DNA of 64,000 bases from Bimastos eiseni (GCA_959347315.1 OY365810.1:7952598-8016597); one strand, 5' to 3'; shown: positions 42,510 to 53,990, counted from the stretch's first letter. A program made the numbers and translations. The notes: generated from the sequence alone by a model not told the origin.

Positions 42510-42954
42510 ACGTAAAATCTAAATATAAAGGGCTATCATTATTATTTTAAATATAGGTGCACTCTATCTATATCATCAGGCCCTATAAACCTACCTAACT
42601 AATGAAGTAATACCACTTACCCATAACACAATATTTCGAACGCCATGATAGCTTACTTTGCAATATGTGCATAAGATATTGTTGCTAGATGTTGTGCGAA
42701 TAGAAACGGAACAGGTCTCTTCGATGTAGGCATAATTTGCAAAATTTTCTTAAACGGAAGGCTGGGAGGCTGTTGAGTTAAAATCATCGTCTTACTCTTT
42801 CAGTTTAAGGGGACGAATTTGGTCGAATCTATATTTCGGTGTAGGCCTACGAAACGCAGACTGCAATTGCGCATCAGCTTGCTTCGAAAATAGCAGATCA
42901 GTAATAACCTCAGGTTACGATGGAAACTTCTCAGAAAGATCAGCCGATCGTCTA
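42510..42954. repeat. segment B partner of 1358-1788
   Basis: Direct copy, non-coding, with small substitutions. Confidence 0.8.
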
Positions 42955-43376
42955 AATTTTAAATGTATATTTAAGCAAATGTATTTACAGTTAATAACAA
43001 AAGAAAATCATAATATCGTACAAAACCGAAGGTAACTTTCTCCACAACCAACACACGTCAACCGAACCAACAGATTCGTGGCTTTAGCAAATACATCACG
43101 AACGTTCGACAACAAAAGTGAAGGTTTCACTTGGGTCTCAGGATACCCAACACAACACCAGACCTTAACACTCAAACCATAAAACTCAAACGACAGACCT
43201 GGCCTCTGCACACCGGGTGCTCTCTCTCTAAGAAATGGACCAGTCTGCGAACACACCTTGTCCTAACCTTCTTATATACCTTCTGACCTTCCTTCAGCCA
43301 GAAGTACCTAACCGTACCTGTCTGTCTAGACTCCTACTACCATGGACGCTCAGTTGTACTATGCGAGTATACAACA
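42955..43376 (-). mobile_element. LTR-like element, inverted relative of 2087-2569
   Basis: Reads as reverse complement of the 2.1-kb LTR from CAACA at 43376 down to 'ctaaattttaaatgtatatt'. The last 60 bases of the LTR are missing. The shared open frame (43008-43256, minus) follows from the similarity and is not a gene. Confidence 0.6.
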
Positions 43377-43934
43377 ATATATAAACGTGTAATATGTATA
43401 TTGTGACGATCTGGGAGTACTATTAAGGTCGTAGTCTATGGTCAGTGTGAACTCTGTGTACAAACGGTGTTAACTATCCCTTGATTCGCAATGGGAAATA
43501 TATATATATAATATATATTATATATATATTATATATATATAGTGACTAGCTTCGAACCAGCTATGCACTATGAGTTGAAAGAGTCACCAGTTGGAACCAG
43601 CCAGCGGATTCCCGTCGACAGCTGACAGATGACATGGATGTATATTAGGCTAAGTATATTTACATAATAGCATATGTATACCGTACATGATATCGCTCTA
43701 AGTGTATGTGCTTGTCGTATTGCGTATATATATATATATGAAGAACATGCATATATATACACGCAGCTGTTGTGGAGTTTATGGCGGACTATTTAAGAGG
43801 CAACCAATATTCTGCAGTTTCTAAAGGCCACCACATTTTCCATCCGTGAACAACTATAGACACAGAAGCGCGTTTACAGAAAGCGGGGCAGTAGGCGCAA
43901 AACATTTTTGGGGCCTTCTCAATTTGTACGCTGC
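43377..43934. repeat. (TA)n and inverted block
   Basis: 43498-43541 is (TA)n. 43560-43765 is the reverse complement of 2650-2875. 43766-43934 is unrecognised. Confidence 0.65.
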
Positions 43935-45485
43935 GTCTGAGGGGCCGTCCGCAAATGACGTCACGCACCTAAGCAAGAGGTCATACATCTGTGACGATTT
44001 GTGACGAAGGGGAGGGGAGTCTGATATCACGTCATCACATCAAACATTAAAATACTTAACTTTATCTAAAAATTTCACTCAATTAAACAAGTTCCACTTA
44101 AATAAAAGTAATTACTACCACAATTTAACGACACAAAATACAATTTTGATCACTATATTCCTAATTATTGGACTGTTTACTTTTTGCACTCGCTGTTAGT
44201 TTTTGGCGTTTTGGAAGTATAATACACAAGCTGAAATCGGTAAATAAGCCCAAATGCATCAGGCCACAAATGCCACATCGGCAACGTAAACTAATTTATA
44301 TAATCGTAAACGAAGAAATAGAGAGAGTGTCGACTGGATAGACAAAGAAGAGCTGGATCTTAATGGAATATTATACATTCTACAGGATGAAGAGATCTAA
44401 GCTCTATATTTATTCTATGAAGGAAAATTTTACTTCGCCTTGGGAAAATGGAAAAGCATAAAATTTGGATTGATTCGAGTAATCGTTATCAAAACATAAA
44501 AGAAAACGATTCAATTAAAGCTTTTCATTTTGTGGAATGGATTATGGTGGTAATGGTTATATTCTCTTCATTTTTCTTCATTCTACCATATGGTTTCAAG
44601 TTTTTGTATAATTAATTGTTAGGCCCTACTTTATTTGATAATTATAGAAAAATATCCAGGTAACATTCTGGACATTTGTTTTTTTGGAGAGGGTGCAGAG
44701 CTTTGTGACGTCAACTTGAGTGAATTATGACTTTTGTGACGACGTGTGACAACGGGGTAGGAAAGTCAACAATCGTCCTAAATTCTCTTAGGCTCTATGT
44801 CACTTATGAGACTCTGGTGGTGCGTAACCTATCATGTGTAGAATCCCACAAAGCTGAACTGGAAACCGTTTTTGTTGCTTAAGCTAATTAGGATTAGTCA
44901 TAGAAGCTACTCTAAAATTTCGAAAGAAATCTAAGTTTATTTGATTTTAATATGAAAATCGCAATAAAATTTATGAGCAATTTCTGGAAACGAATAGGCT
45001 CAAAAGACGCAGCCTTAAATTCAACCAACATAGCTAACTGAGATAATTGATATTGACATTAACAAAGCAATTGTGAATTACCACAATAAGCCTATACTTG
45101 TCATGCGAATGCTTAGCTGCAAGAATAAAGAATGTACTATTTTTAAAACAATTCAAACCTCAGATATGTTATTTTGTATGAAATGGTTTTCATTCATTTT
45201 GGGGATCCTTAGACGTTATTTTTCTATTAAATCTTTTTATTCATTTGGGGCCCTGAGATGTTATTTTATATGAAATTTTTCTGTCATCTGGGGGCCCTCT
45301 GAGATTTGACTCCGCACCCTCTAGGTGCGCACCTAGAGCGCCTATGGGTAAACGCGCCACTGCATAGACGTGAATACTATGATGTCCCAAATCGCTTCCA
45401 GTAAAAGCAGTATAAGAAAAAAAAGAGACAGTGTGCTCTTGTTCTTCTTGTGCTGGGACAAGGCAAATATATTTCATTAACGAAA
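43935..45485. repeat. segment B partner of 3035-6376
   Basis: Direct copy without the 1.68-kb CACTGG element, so it shows that element's empty site at about 44638. It holds the shortened tandem repeat at 45165-45310. No gene. Confidence 0.8.
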
Positions 45486-46331
45486 TCAGACGCATACAAG
45501 ACTTTGATCACATCTCTTCATATTTTGCTGACATCTCCATTTTCGGGAATTAGCGCCTAATTAACGCTCCTCAGCCAAATGAAACATTAATTCCCAAGTC
45601 GGCCTATATTGCCTGCAACTTTGTATTGTATTGTGTTTGTATTGTATTTAAACATTTCTAGAGCGCTCCTTCTAGGGTGAACCGTTCAGAAGCGCTGCCA
45701 GTGCGCAAGGCCCCGTGAGAAGAAGTAGGTTTTGAGAAAAGCTAAAGAGGACGAGATACTGCAAGATAGATTTTTAGAGCGAACAGATGGAGAAAGTGCA
45801 TTCCACAGAGAAGGACCAATTGAGGCAAAAGATCGAGACTGAGTCATATTTGTTCTAGTTCGAGGAACCAAGAGGTCAAGTCTTTTGAATGAGCGAAGTG
45901 GATGGAGGAAACCGAGTGAGGCCGAAACATTGCGTTAACCAGGTACACGTAAGACCCCGCTGAGCCTCGAGGATCAAAATCAGAATTTTAAACTGTATGC
46001 GAGCATGGAGAGGGAGCCAATGAAGTTCATCACACATACAGATAGAGATTAGTGAGTAATGGGGAGAGTGAGCTATGCCGTTCTTGCCATTGAGATTGAT
46101 GCCTATGCGACTCTCGATATTTGTTTACTACGCACAAAAGCTTTATGACTAAACACGCTAGAAACCTGTTGTGCTTAGAGACTTTTGTGTCAATATTACC
46201 GTAGGTCTGCTCATCTTTAATGTTCACAGCATGAAGTTTACTTAAATCGTTGCTCTTTTAAAACAAACAATCAGATCTCGTGTTCCAATAGAAGGAGCAA
46301 TTTCAATTATTATATTGGGGCTTCAAAATTC
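45486..46331 (-). mobile_element. L2-like LINE 3' end in the gene B 3' flank
   Basis: About 45605-46030 on the minus strand. It reads 'TRTNMTQSRSFASIGPSLWN', 'ALSPSVRSKNLSCSISS', 'LAFLKTYFF', the common L2/CR1 terminus, and ends in 'gagcgctctagaaatg'-like sequence with (TACAA)n. The remaining bases on either side are unique spacer. In segment A this place is occupied by the Harbinger element. Confidence 0.75.
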
Positions 46332-46581
46332 TTAACTGCGATTGTGAAAGCTGCATATATTGCGAGCCTCCCTCTCGTTGGGGGTGCAAATCATATCGTA
46401 ACGTGTGTGTAACCAAACACCACTTTTCCGATACTTCTTGGTCATGTGTTCAAACCAAGGTAAAGCAAATGATATGTTTAACAGAAAGTGGAATGGCTGC
46501 GATGGATAATATGAATGGAAGACAGACATTGCGCCAGGTGTTATCTTATTTTGTTGATTGTGATTGCGTTGATTGTTGTAG
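46332..46581 (-). CDS. gene B terminal exon: cytoplasmic tail
   Basis: Acceptor 'tcctcattcag'. In the phase-2 reading it encodes about 82 residues starting YNNQRNHNQQN and including 'YYPSQPFHFLLNISFALPW', 'KKYRKSGVWLHTRYDMICT' and a further 17 residues to the stop. It shares YNNQ (YxN) and TRYDMI (TxYxxI) with gene A. The extra residues at the end exist because gene A's stop arises next to the Harbinger insertion. With a phase-1 donor the tail would be about 12 residues. Confidence 0.55.
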
Positions 46582-49500
46582 CTGAATGAGGAGCACATTG
46601 GCATTCAAATCGCTGGCACTTTAGCGCCTTCGTGAAGTTCTTTTAAGGCGCTATATTAATGGCCATATACATTGACGGCTGTGAAGATGACGATGATGCT
46701 GGTGGTGGTAAAGGTGATTATAGTAAAGATTAACATTTATGTTTGCGTCTTATTCAGTTGTTAATATGAGTAAAATAAATGAGAATAAACTAGATATTTA
46801 CGTACTTCGTTTTCCCCAGCGGTACATGAGCACAGCGATTACAACAAGCGCTGGCACAAAAGGCAAGGTCAGTAGAGACAGCAGACTTTGTTTGTTCTTA
46901 GTTTCTAAAACCGAAAAACCCTTTACGGCATGTTATGAAAATGATCATCCTATTCTGAGGTCAGAGACTAGAATATTCTTCTGGAAGAGATTAATTCAAG
47001 TCGGAAAGATATAGGCTTATTAAAGAATTCTTTCACTGATTCGTTTTCTTCTTGCAATTGCTTTCACACATGCTAAACATAGTGTGAGAATTGTCTGTTG
47101 ATTCAGAGAAGGGCGATTGCGTTCCATGCGTGAATAAATAAAGCCGACACTTTCGCCACATCTTTTTAAAAAAATAGTATTTCCATAAACGCAGTCCTCA
47201 GGAGAAAGCAAAAAGCAATCCTTTGCAGGTCTTGTAGTTTGAAAGCGAAATTGACAACGGATGCGAAATGCGTAAATCAGTTTGCTACTGAAGGCCAATA
47301 TAATCGAAAATGAAAATATCAAACAGCCATTTCGAGGCCATGTGATGAATATGACAGTAAGCATATTTATTTTACCTGTCTCTGAATGCACTGTAGCATA
47401 CATTGACTGCACTGTGCATGATGTCCTCCGAATCAAACAAATAGCTTCGCACCGATGTTCTCCAACTTTTTCTGGTCTTAACATCGGATTACTGGACACT
47501 GTTATCGAATCATCACCACTGAACCATTTCCATCTGTAACTACATGATTGGCTGGTGTTTACGGTGCAATTTACCTCGTCATCCATAGTTACGTTAACTG
47601 TGACTTCGCTGTTGAAGACATCTGAATAAATATAATATAAAACGTTTTTTTTGCACCTAACAAGTCTAGCCAAAGTGCAGCTGTCATAACTGCGTATAAA
47701 AAAATGAAATATATCTGAATAGATTCAATATTAGGATTTGTTGCATCAAGCAATTATATGCGCTGTAAATCCTAAGAAAGAATTTAAATTTGGGCATCAC
47801 GATTCAATGAGTGATTTTCAAAGTGTCTGCTTAGGCGTGATTTGTATCTGCGAAGAACTTGATAATAACAATCCAATCCACTTGATGACAACTATTTGCG
47901 ATGGTTAAGATATACATATCATGGAACAGATAGGCCTAATTTCAGTGGATTCTGGGGTGTGCTCAATACATATATAATGCTTTCACCATGATAACTACAA
48001 TGTATCATAGCGGCGAAGTGCCTTACTAAATGAAAACTGCCTTGGTGATTCCAGTGTATCAAATGGGTGATAGGATTATTGATAACATAACTAACTACAG
48101 GCCTATCTCTATCCTACACTACTTTGTCAGATACTTTTAAAGGAGCTATATCACAAATTGAGTTCTTTGTGAAAAACAATAAACTTATACACCCAAACCA
48201 GCATGGATTTCAGCCCAACCCCTCGACTGTGGAATTGGGTTAGTGGAATTGGTGGAACGGATAAGTAGGCCTAGAGCTATTAATAGCAATGATTTCTTCA
48301 TAGGAGTTTTCCTCGACCTCTCCTAGGCTACTGTTTATCGTACCATCTTGCTAAAAAAAGTTATGTAACTTTGGACTTTAACCTGGGTACACTTTTGTTT
48401 GTGATTTGTATTAATGACTTGGCCAAATTATCTTCCATTCTTTTCTTTATATTATTTGCCGATGACGCCAATTTATCTCATTCCCACCGTTTCTAACCTT
48501 GCTCGACATCCTTTATTCTGAATTGGTAAAAATTCCGATCTTATAGGAAAACCCTCTGCGGAAAACGTCAATGTGCAACTGGAACAAGAACCCATTGGGC
48601 AAGTGATTAATGCACGTTTCCTAGGTGTCTACCTAGACAGTAATCTTAATCGGAAAGTGCATGTTGATTTCATATCTGACAAAATATCTAAAAACCTTGG
48701 GATCCTGCCCAGAATCTCTCATAAACTCCCTGCGGCATTTAGAAGTCAACTGCATCATATCATGATCTACCATTACTTAGTTAAGATTGATGTTAATGAT
48801 ATCTCCTTCTGCACTCTGATTTCGGTTGCTAACTGTACAACCAGAATTTGATTAGCTTAACTAGAAATGCTCCATTAAAAAGCACTCCACTTTATTAATG
48901 GGGCTAATCGCTATTCACACAACCACCACGTTTCAGGCAATATAATCTACTTAATATAACCAGAATTAAAGAATACCAAGCAACCTCCTTCATGTACCGC
49001 TTCGCAACAATTTACTCCCTCCCACCTTCTCCCAATATTTTACAATTAGCCAGTGACCTATATTGCTACCCAACTCTAGTTTTTTCTCTCTATCGAGCTG
49101 CTCCTGGTGAAAAAATACCCTCAAGTTTTCAATTCATTGCATGGCACATTTAATCTGGAACTCGTTATCTACTGATGTCCGTCAGGCTGCAACGTTCTTT
49201 GTTTCTAAAGGAAACTAGGAACCTTCCTCGTACATTCTACATAAACTAATACAACAATTAATAAAGAGGCTTAGTATTCAAAATTAATTATTATAGGACA
49301 ACCTTGGTCACAAAATTGTGAGTCTAACCCGTTTTACCTGTGCGAGTCTTAGTTAAGATTGCTGTTAATGAATATTAGTTTGAAGCGTCCAATGTAAAAT
49401 TCTGAACTGCTCAATCTGAACACAATCGATTGTACGTTCGTGCAAGGGTTCGTTTATGCATGGCAATTTGCCCCTTGGATTCTCCTATAGCTACCATCTG

Positions 49501-52500
49501 AGTTAAGAATTAGCAGATTTGAATAGACTTAATATATAACTTTCTTTTTGTAAGACTTCGTCTCTATATAGGTCTATATACGTTTGACCAATTGCTGATA
49601 TTAACAGACTAATCGGTGTATATCAGGAAATCAAAATCCAATCATAGATCCAATCGCTGTTTTATTGAACGTATGACACTTTGGTTCGAATTTCAGTGGA
49701 AAAGTAAATCTGTTCATATATATCAAAAGATGGCGTGGTTGCCAAAAACAGGTCATGCGAAAATTTAAGAAAAAGTTTGCCTCAGCCTTTTTGATGTGTG
49801 ATCAGAAAAACGGTGCATTCAAGAGTTATGATGGTTCCATGTTATTAGTTGTCAACGCCTACATGTAGCAAGGTCATCACTGGTAATTTCTGACAAGTGT
49901 TAGGACACCTCTGCTTCGACTTAGATAAAGAAGGCGGAGTTGCTTCACGTCTGTAAAATTGACAATACGTTGCACTCAGTCAGTCAGTCAGCCAGTCAGT
50001 CAATTGGTCAGTCGGTTGGTCAGTCAGTAAGTTAGTAAGTCAGTCAGTCAGACAGTCAGACAGGCACGCACGCACGCAGACAGGCACGCACGCACGCAGA
50101 CAGGCAGGCAAGCAAGCAGGCAGGCAAGCAGTGAGCGAGCGAGCGAGCAAGCGAGTGAGTGAGTTACAGATTGACTGACTGACTGACTGACTGACTGACT
50201 GACTGACTGACTGACTGACTGACTGACTGACTGACTGACTGACTGACTGACTGACTGACTGACTGACTGACTGACTGACTGACTGACTGACTGACTGACT
50301 GACTGACTGACTGACTGACTGACTGACTGACTGACTGACTGACTGACTGACTGACTGACTGACTGACTGACTGACTGACTGACTGACTTAGTGACTTTTG
50401 ACGTAGTGACTTAGCGACATGGCGACTCCGCGACTTAGTGACTGACTTAGTGATTGAGCGAGTTGATAAATAAATTCGCCTTTATTCGTGTCGTAAGTCC
50501 TTCGTAAGCAAATATGTAGGCTAATAAAAGAATTAATGGTCCAGCTTACATATAATGTTAATGACGTTGGAAGAGCAGCTGTAATTTGTCTCGGACGATC
50601 TCGTTGTTTGGCAAACAAACGAAGAGTTGTTCAATTCAAGTGCACTTTGCATAGTCAATGTAGATGTGACCTTATTGTTACTGGATGTAACGTTGAACAT
50701 TCCACCCGCAATATTGTCACCGATCGATTTCCACTGGAGAATAGGTAAAGTGTTCCCATGATATGTTATGCTGCATGAAAGTTTGATTTCTTCTGGCTCT
50801 ATGTTGCAACTGTTTGGTCCAATGACTCCATCTGATTGCATGTTGGATTTACAAACTGGATCATCACCTAAAATTCATTTAGTTAGATATTTCTGCAAAT
50901 TTATATCTGTAATGTCTCATATTCTTGTGTGGCCGATTGGTTGGAGCGGTCGACCCGTAATGCTCAGTGTGCACTGAGTGAATGGGTTCGACCATCGTCA
51001 GAGGCGTCAGTCACTGTGTAGGGATCTTGAGTAAGTCCTTCGCGAACAATTGCTCTGCAGTACAATTGCAATTTCGCCATCGAGGCGTGTGTATGTTGGA
51101 AGAAGGGCGATATCAAATTTCAGAATAAATAAACAAATAAATATGTTTCCTATATTAACCCATCGTTAAACTGATAACACTTTTGTTATATCATAGGCCT
51201 AGCCTTCAGGTCTTCAATATCGGATATTTTGCCATTGTATTGAATTCTTTTAAAGTACGAAAGCTGGGGGTAGGCCTATTTTTAACTAGCGTTTAAGCGT
51301 CCTAATTTTTAGTATGGGATTGTCCATGCCAGCTGTCTATTAAATATTATTACATCTAACTTTTAAAAAATGCTTGAAGTGATCAGCATATGAAAGTTGC
51401 ACACCCGATATTATAATTCAGTTTTTCGCTGTAAGGCAACTTCAGAAAAAAATAGCAATTGCTATCCTATCGGATAAATCCAATCCTCTTGGTTGAATTA
51501 ACTGTCGGCCAACTACTACCTGAAAATGTAGAAACGGACTTAATTTCACGCACATTAACGTTCTAGTAATGCAACATCTGCAGGTTCATCATGCAGCCAG
51601 AAATTATGAAGGGTCTTCATAAGTACAATACAATACAATACAACTCGGCATTTATACAGCGCTTTATCCCGACAATTCGTGCTCGAAAGCGTGCACACGT
51701 CTCGACGACGCAACTGCAGTTGCAATGCAGAGCATTGTGTGCGAAGGACAAGGTCTATACAAAGTGACGCCCCCGGACGAGGGTCGAACCCGCTAACTCA
51801 GTGCACACTGAGTGTTACGGGCTGACCAATCTAACCAATCGGCCACCATGCCGTATTGTATTACGTGTCCTTCGCAGCAATGCACCAAGCTTTTCCACCA
51901 GTTTATGCACTAAAGCGTCCTATTCACGCCAATGTCTGATCTTGCGGATAAAACTGATGAGAGCAAAATTAGAGAGTACCTAACACGATAAGCTGAGCCG
52001 TTCTTTGTTCACCAAATCCTTCATCTTCCACGCACTCGTATTTCCCAGCATCTGAAGGTCGAACTGAACGAATGACTAAATTGCTGGCTCCTGTAGATGC
52101 GTTGACTTCAATCAAAAACCTGCCATCATCATACGGTTGTAGAATAGCAATTCCGGTGTAAACATATAAGCTGCCATGACGCCATTGAACCAGGTTTGCT
52201 TGAAGGGATGTCGAGCAATTCATATAAGTTGAGTCATTTATCTTTGCCTCGGTGTCACGAGGAATCACGGTCAACCTTGAGTCTGAAAATGGTACAATAA
52301 TATTAAACGTGATTTTGTTGCTTCCTTCTCGAAATCCTTCATTAATACGTTATCGACCTCTCTCCATAATTGCATAATCGAACATTTTAGTTGCCGAAAT
52401 GGTTGCAGCTTTTGGTAGTTTTTCGATGGACTGTGTATGATGTCATAGGCTGTAATTGAGCTGTAATTGAACAACATCTGCTGGTCTAGTCTTAGCTTTC

Positions 52501-52771
52501 GCCGTTATTTCGCTTCGAATTGGTCTTAGTATGGAATTATGTCTTGTGCTATAGAGCACAACAGCAGGCCTATTGATAATTAACAAACGACATCTTCAAT
52601 TATTATTTATTCTATATTAAAATTCATTACGAGGTTGTTCAATTTATTATGAACTGATCATTTATGCACAGACCATTGAATAGCCTATCTGTTTGGATTA
52701 TAGAAACACATACCTATTTTATGGTACACGTTGATTATTATGGCTAGAATTATCACAGGCTTGTGGTCCAT
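46332..52771 (-). CDS. Ig receptor gene B: three Ig domains, one TM, cytoplasmic tail (spliced)
   Basis: Exons on the minus strand: 52714-52771 signal peptide, 51980-52282 Ig1, 50550-50867 Ig2, 47376-47621 Ig3, 46802-46904 TM, 46332-46581 tail. They sum to 1278 bases (425 aa plus stop). Exon order, phases and most lengths equal gene A. All donors are GT and acceptors AG. The product is a predicted type I cell-surface receptor. The function and ligand are not known; the fold and cluster arrangement suit recognition or adhesion. Introns include an old LINE, a very long CTGA tract and two SINEs. No stop or frameshift is seen in any exon, so the gene appears intact. Confidence 0.75.
46802..46904 (-). 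CDS. gene B transmembrane exon
   Basis: Acceptor 'cggttttag', then TKNKQSLLSLLTLPF, the helix VPALVVIAVLMY, and RWGKR as stop-transfer. The helix core is about 18-20 residues counted from LLTLPF. It lacks the 18-bp duplication and the poly-Cys run of gene A. Donor choices are 46806 (phase 1) and 46802 (phase 2). Confidence 0.7.
46905..47375. other. intron between Ig3 and TM exons (gene B)
   Basis: Non-coding. It contains the empty site of the gene A 9535-10746 insertion near 47075 ('catgctaaacatag'). Confidence 0.7.
47376..47621 (-). CDS. gene B exon 4: Ig-like domain 3
   Basis: 246 bp, acceptor 'tttattcag', donor ACAG|GTAAAA, phase 1-1. Ig signature: 'MDDEVNCTVNTSQSC', 'YRWKWFSGDD', 'VGEHRCEAICLI'. 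All cysteines of the gene A domain are kept. N-glycosylation is possible at NCT and NTS. Confidence 0.8.
47955..49225 (+). mobile_element. jockey/CR1-group LINE, segment B copy
   Basis: The same insertion as 11645-14300, without the nested Harbinger and with an internal deletion between the 5' RT blocks and the FADD box. Visible parts: 'LFADDANLSHS', then 'VQLEQEPIGQVINARFLGVY', 'NRKVHVDFISDKISKNLGIL'. Frames are broken. It lies in the Ig2-Ig3 intron on the opposite strand. Confidence 0.75.
49226..49974. other. intron sequence shared with gene A
   Basis: Aligns with 14300-14600 and 16080-16500 of segment A. It shows the empty site of the reverse-strand LINE (about 49510-49580). No gene. Confidence 0.6.
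49975..50400. repeat. long (CTGA)n/(CAGT)n microsatellite
   Basis: 49975-50165 has mixed CAGT, CAGG and ACGC units. 50173-50388 is an essentially perfect GACT repeat of about 54 units. It lies about 150 bp from the 3' end of the gene B Ig2 exon. Its purity suggests recent expansion and high polymorphism. Confidence 0.97.
50550..50867 (-). CDS. gene B exon 3: Ig-like domain 2
   Basis: 318 bp, acceptor 'tgaattttag', donor T|GTAAGC, phase 1-1. Ig pattern: 'IKLSCSITYHG', 'LPILQWKSIGD', 'LTMQSALELNNSSFVCQTT'. The flanking cysteines PVCKS, PNSC and YSCSS match gene A. It is fifteen bases shorter than gene A. Confidence 0.8.
50916..51146 (+). mobile_element. tRNA-derived SINE (segment B only)
   Basis: Starts 'gtgtggccgattggttggag' (A-box region) with a B-box 'gggttcgacca' at about 50985. 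The SINE body follows, ending in an A-rich 'aataaataaacaaataaat'. Segment A has uninterrupted 'tctcatatttcatg' here, so the insertion postdates the duplication. It is not a functional tRNA. Confidence 0.8.
51147..51620. other. intron sequence shared with gene A (17200-17660)
   Basis: Diverged direct copy, non-coding. Confidence 0.6.
51621..51857 (-). mobile_element. tRNA-derived SINE, near full length (segment B only)
   Basis: Minus strand: A-box region 'ggtggccgattggttagatt', B box 'gggttcgaccctcg', body 'gggggcgtcactttgtatag', then the tail 'aaagcgctgtataaatgccg' and (TATTG)n. The tail resembles the 3' ends of L2/CR1 LINEs in this window, as expected if a LINE mobilises it. Segment A has the empty site near 17680 ('gattgtattatg'). 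Confidence 0.85.
51980..52282 (-). CDS. gene B exon 2: Ig-like domain 1 (V/I-type)
   Basis: 303 bp, acceptor 'ccattttcag', donor TTAG|GTACTC, phase 1-1. Cys in 'STYMNCSTSL', Trp in 'LVQWRHGSL', 'SDAGKYECVEDEG'. It is close to gene A, with substitutions scattered mostly in loops and the C'/D strands. Confidence 0.85.
52283..52713. other. intron 1 of gene B
   Basis: AT-rich, aligned in part with 18126-18587. No further feature is seen. Confidence 0.6.
52714..52771 (-). CDS. gene B exon 1: signal peptide
   Basis: ATG at 52771, 'MDHKPVIILAIIINVYHKI', donor ATAG|GTATGT, phase 1, 58 bp. It is less canonical than the gene A leader but hydrophobic over residues 5-15. Confidence 0.75.
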
Positions 52772-52850
52772 TGCTGAAGTGACAGCGAGCCACCGGTTTC
52801 TAAGCAAACAGTAAAAGAGAATAGTTTCTAGGATGGTAACATAACAAAAT
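52772..52850 (-). promoter_or_regulatory. conserved 5' flank of gene B
   Basis: Minus-strand 'ccatcctagaaactattctc' to 'ggctcgctgtcacttcagca' corresponds to the block before gene A and copies C and D. It is more diverged here, and the TATA-like word of C and D is lost. Confidence 0.4.
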
Positions 52851-52890
52851 GTGCATGACATTATTACACTAATATATATAGCGCCCCTTC

Positions 52891-53330
52891 CAGGGATGTG
52901 GCCTCGAGACCGCGGTCTTGGTCTCGAGACCGGAAAACTGCGGTCTTGATCTTGGTCTTCACTGCATCGGTCTTGGTTTTGGTCTCGCATCAACAGTCTT
53001 TTTTTTGATCTCGAATGCGTCGGTCTTGGTCTTGGTCTTAAATGAATGGTCTTGGGATTGGTCTCCGTCTTAGGTTAGCGTTCTTGGTCATTTGCCGTAT
53101 CAGAGCACTTTCGTTGATATTTGATAGTTATTTTCGATTATTAGAGATACCGTGTTATTCCGTTTTAGCGTCTTAATAAATTGAATTGTTTATAAAAAAA
53201 GAGTGTCGGTCTTGGTTTCAGATCCTCGGTGTCGGTCTTGTCTCTGACCACCCTGTCCTGATCTTGGTCTTGTACCTCTCGGTCTTGATCTTGGTCTTGG
53301 TCTCGGGGTGTGGTCTCGTGTCCGACACTG
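52891..53330. mobile_element. hAT MITE with perfect 8-bp target duplication
   Basis: Ends CAGGGATGTGG and CCGACACTG, flanked by GCCCCTTC at 52883-52890 and again at 53331-53338. The 440-bp interior is dominated by 'ggtcttggtctcg' words. No coding capacity. The intact target duplication suggests fairly recent movement. Confidence 0.9.
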
Positions 53331-53425
53331 GCCCCTTCATGTTTGCCTACTCAGAAGCTCTTCCGTCTCAACCCCCTCGGCCTAACAGAACAGTCTTAAG
53401 AGCAGTGAGAAACGAGGCAAACTGA

Positions 53426-53990
53426 TTAGTATTTATTTATCGAAGTGTGGTATAGGGAGACTATTCCATGTCGCAGGACCAGCCACTGAGAAAGCCCGGC
53501 CCTACCTGATAGTAGTCCGGGAACGGGTACAATAAGTTCAGCTTGTGCTGCTGAGCGGAGAAAACAAAGGCGCTGGACGTGTGTAGTGGAGCAGCAGAGC
53601 TCTCGCAAGTATGATGGGGCTAAACCCTCAATGTAGCGCCATACCAGAACATAAACCCTATAAGCAATACGCTGTGGGTAAGGGAGCCATTGAAGTACAT
53701 CCCGCATGTACTCAGAAACTCGTCCAAACGTGGGAATGCGGCCAACACGGCGGGCAGCAGTGAATAGAACCCTATTTAGGGCCCCGGTCCGGCATGCCGG
53801 AAGTCCATCAGATAAGGCGCTACAGTAATTAAGCCTTGCTACAACAAACGCGTGAACAAGCGTTGATACTGCGCTAGGAGTCAAGGAGCGGGTAATTATC
53901 TTCATCTGTCGAAGCCTATAATAGCAACTGCGGCAGAGGTTTATATGGCGTGTAAATGTCAGCTCCTGATCAAGGATAACTCATACATCT
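53426..53990 (-). mobile_element. L2/CR1-like LINE C-terminal fragment
   Basis: The minus-strand frame of 159 codons reads 'LVHAFVVARLNYCSALSDGL', 'ARRVGRIPTFGRVSEYMRDV', 'LQWLPYPQRIAYRVYVLVWR', 'EGLAPSYLREL'. This is the same region as 22.9 kb but a different subfamily. The upstream part 'LCRSCYYRLRQ' is visible to about 53990. It is open but truncated. Confidence 0.85.

Noticed and set aside
50926..51010. tRNA gene
   Set aside because: A and B boxes are present but the cloverleaf cannot be formed and a SINE body follows.
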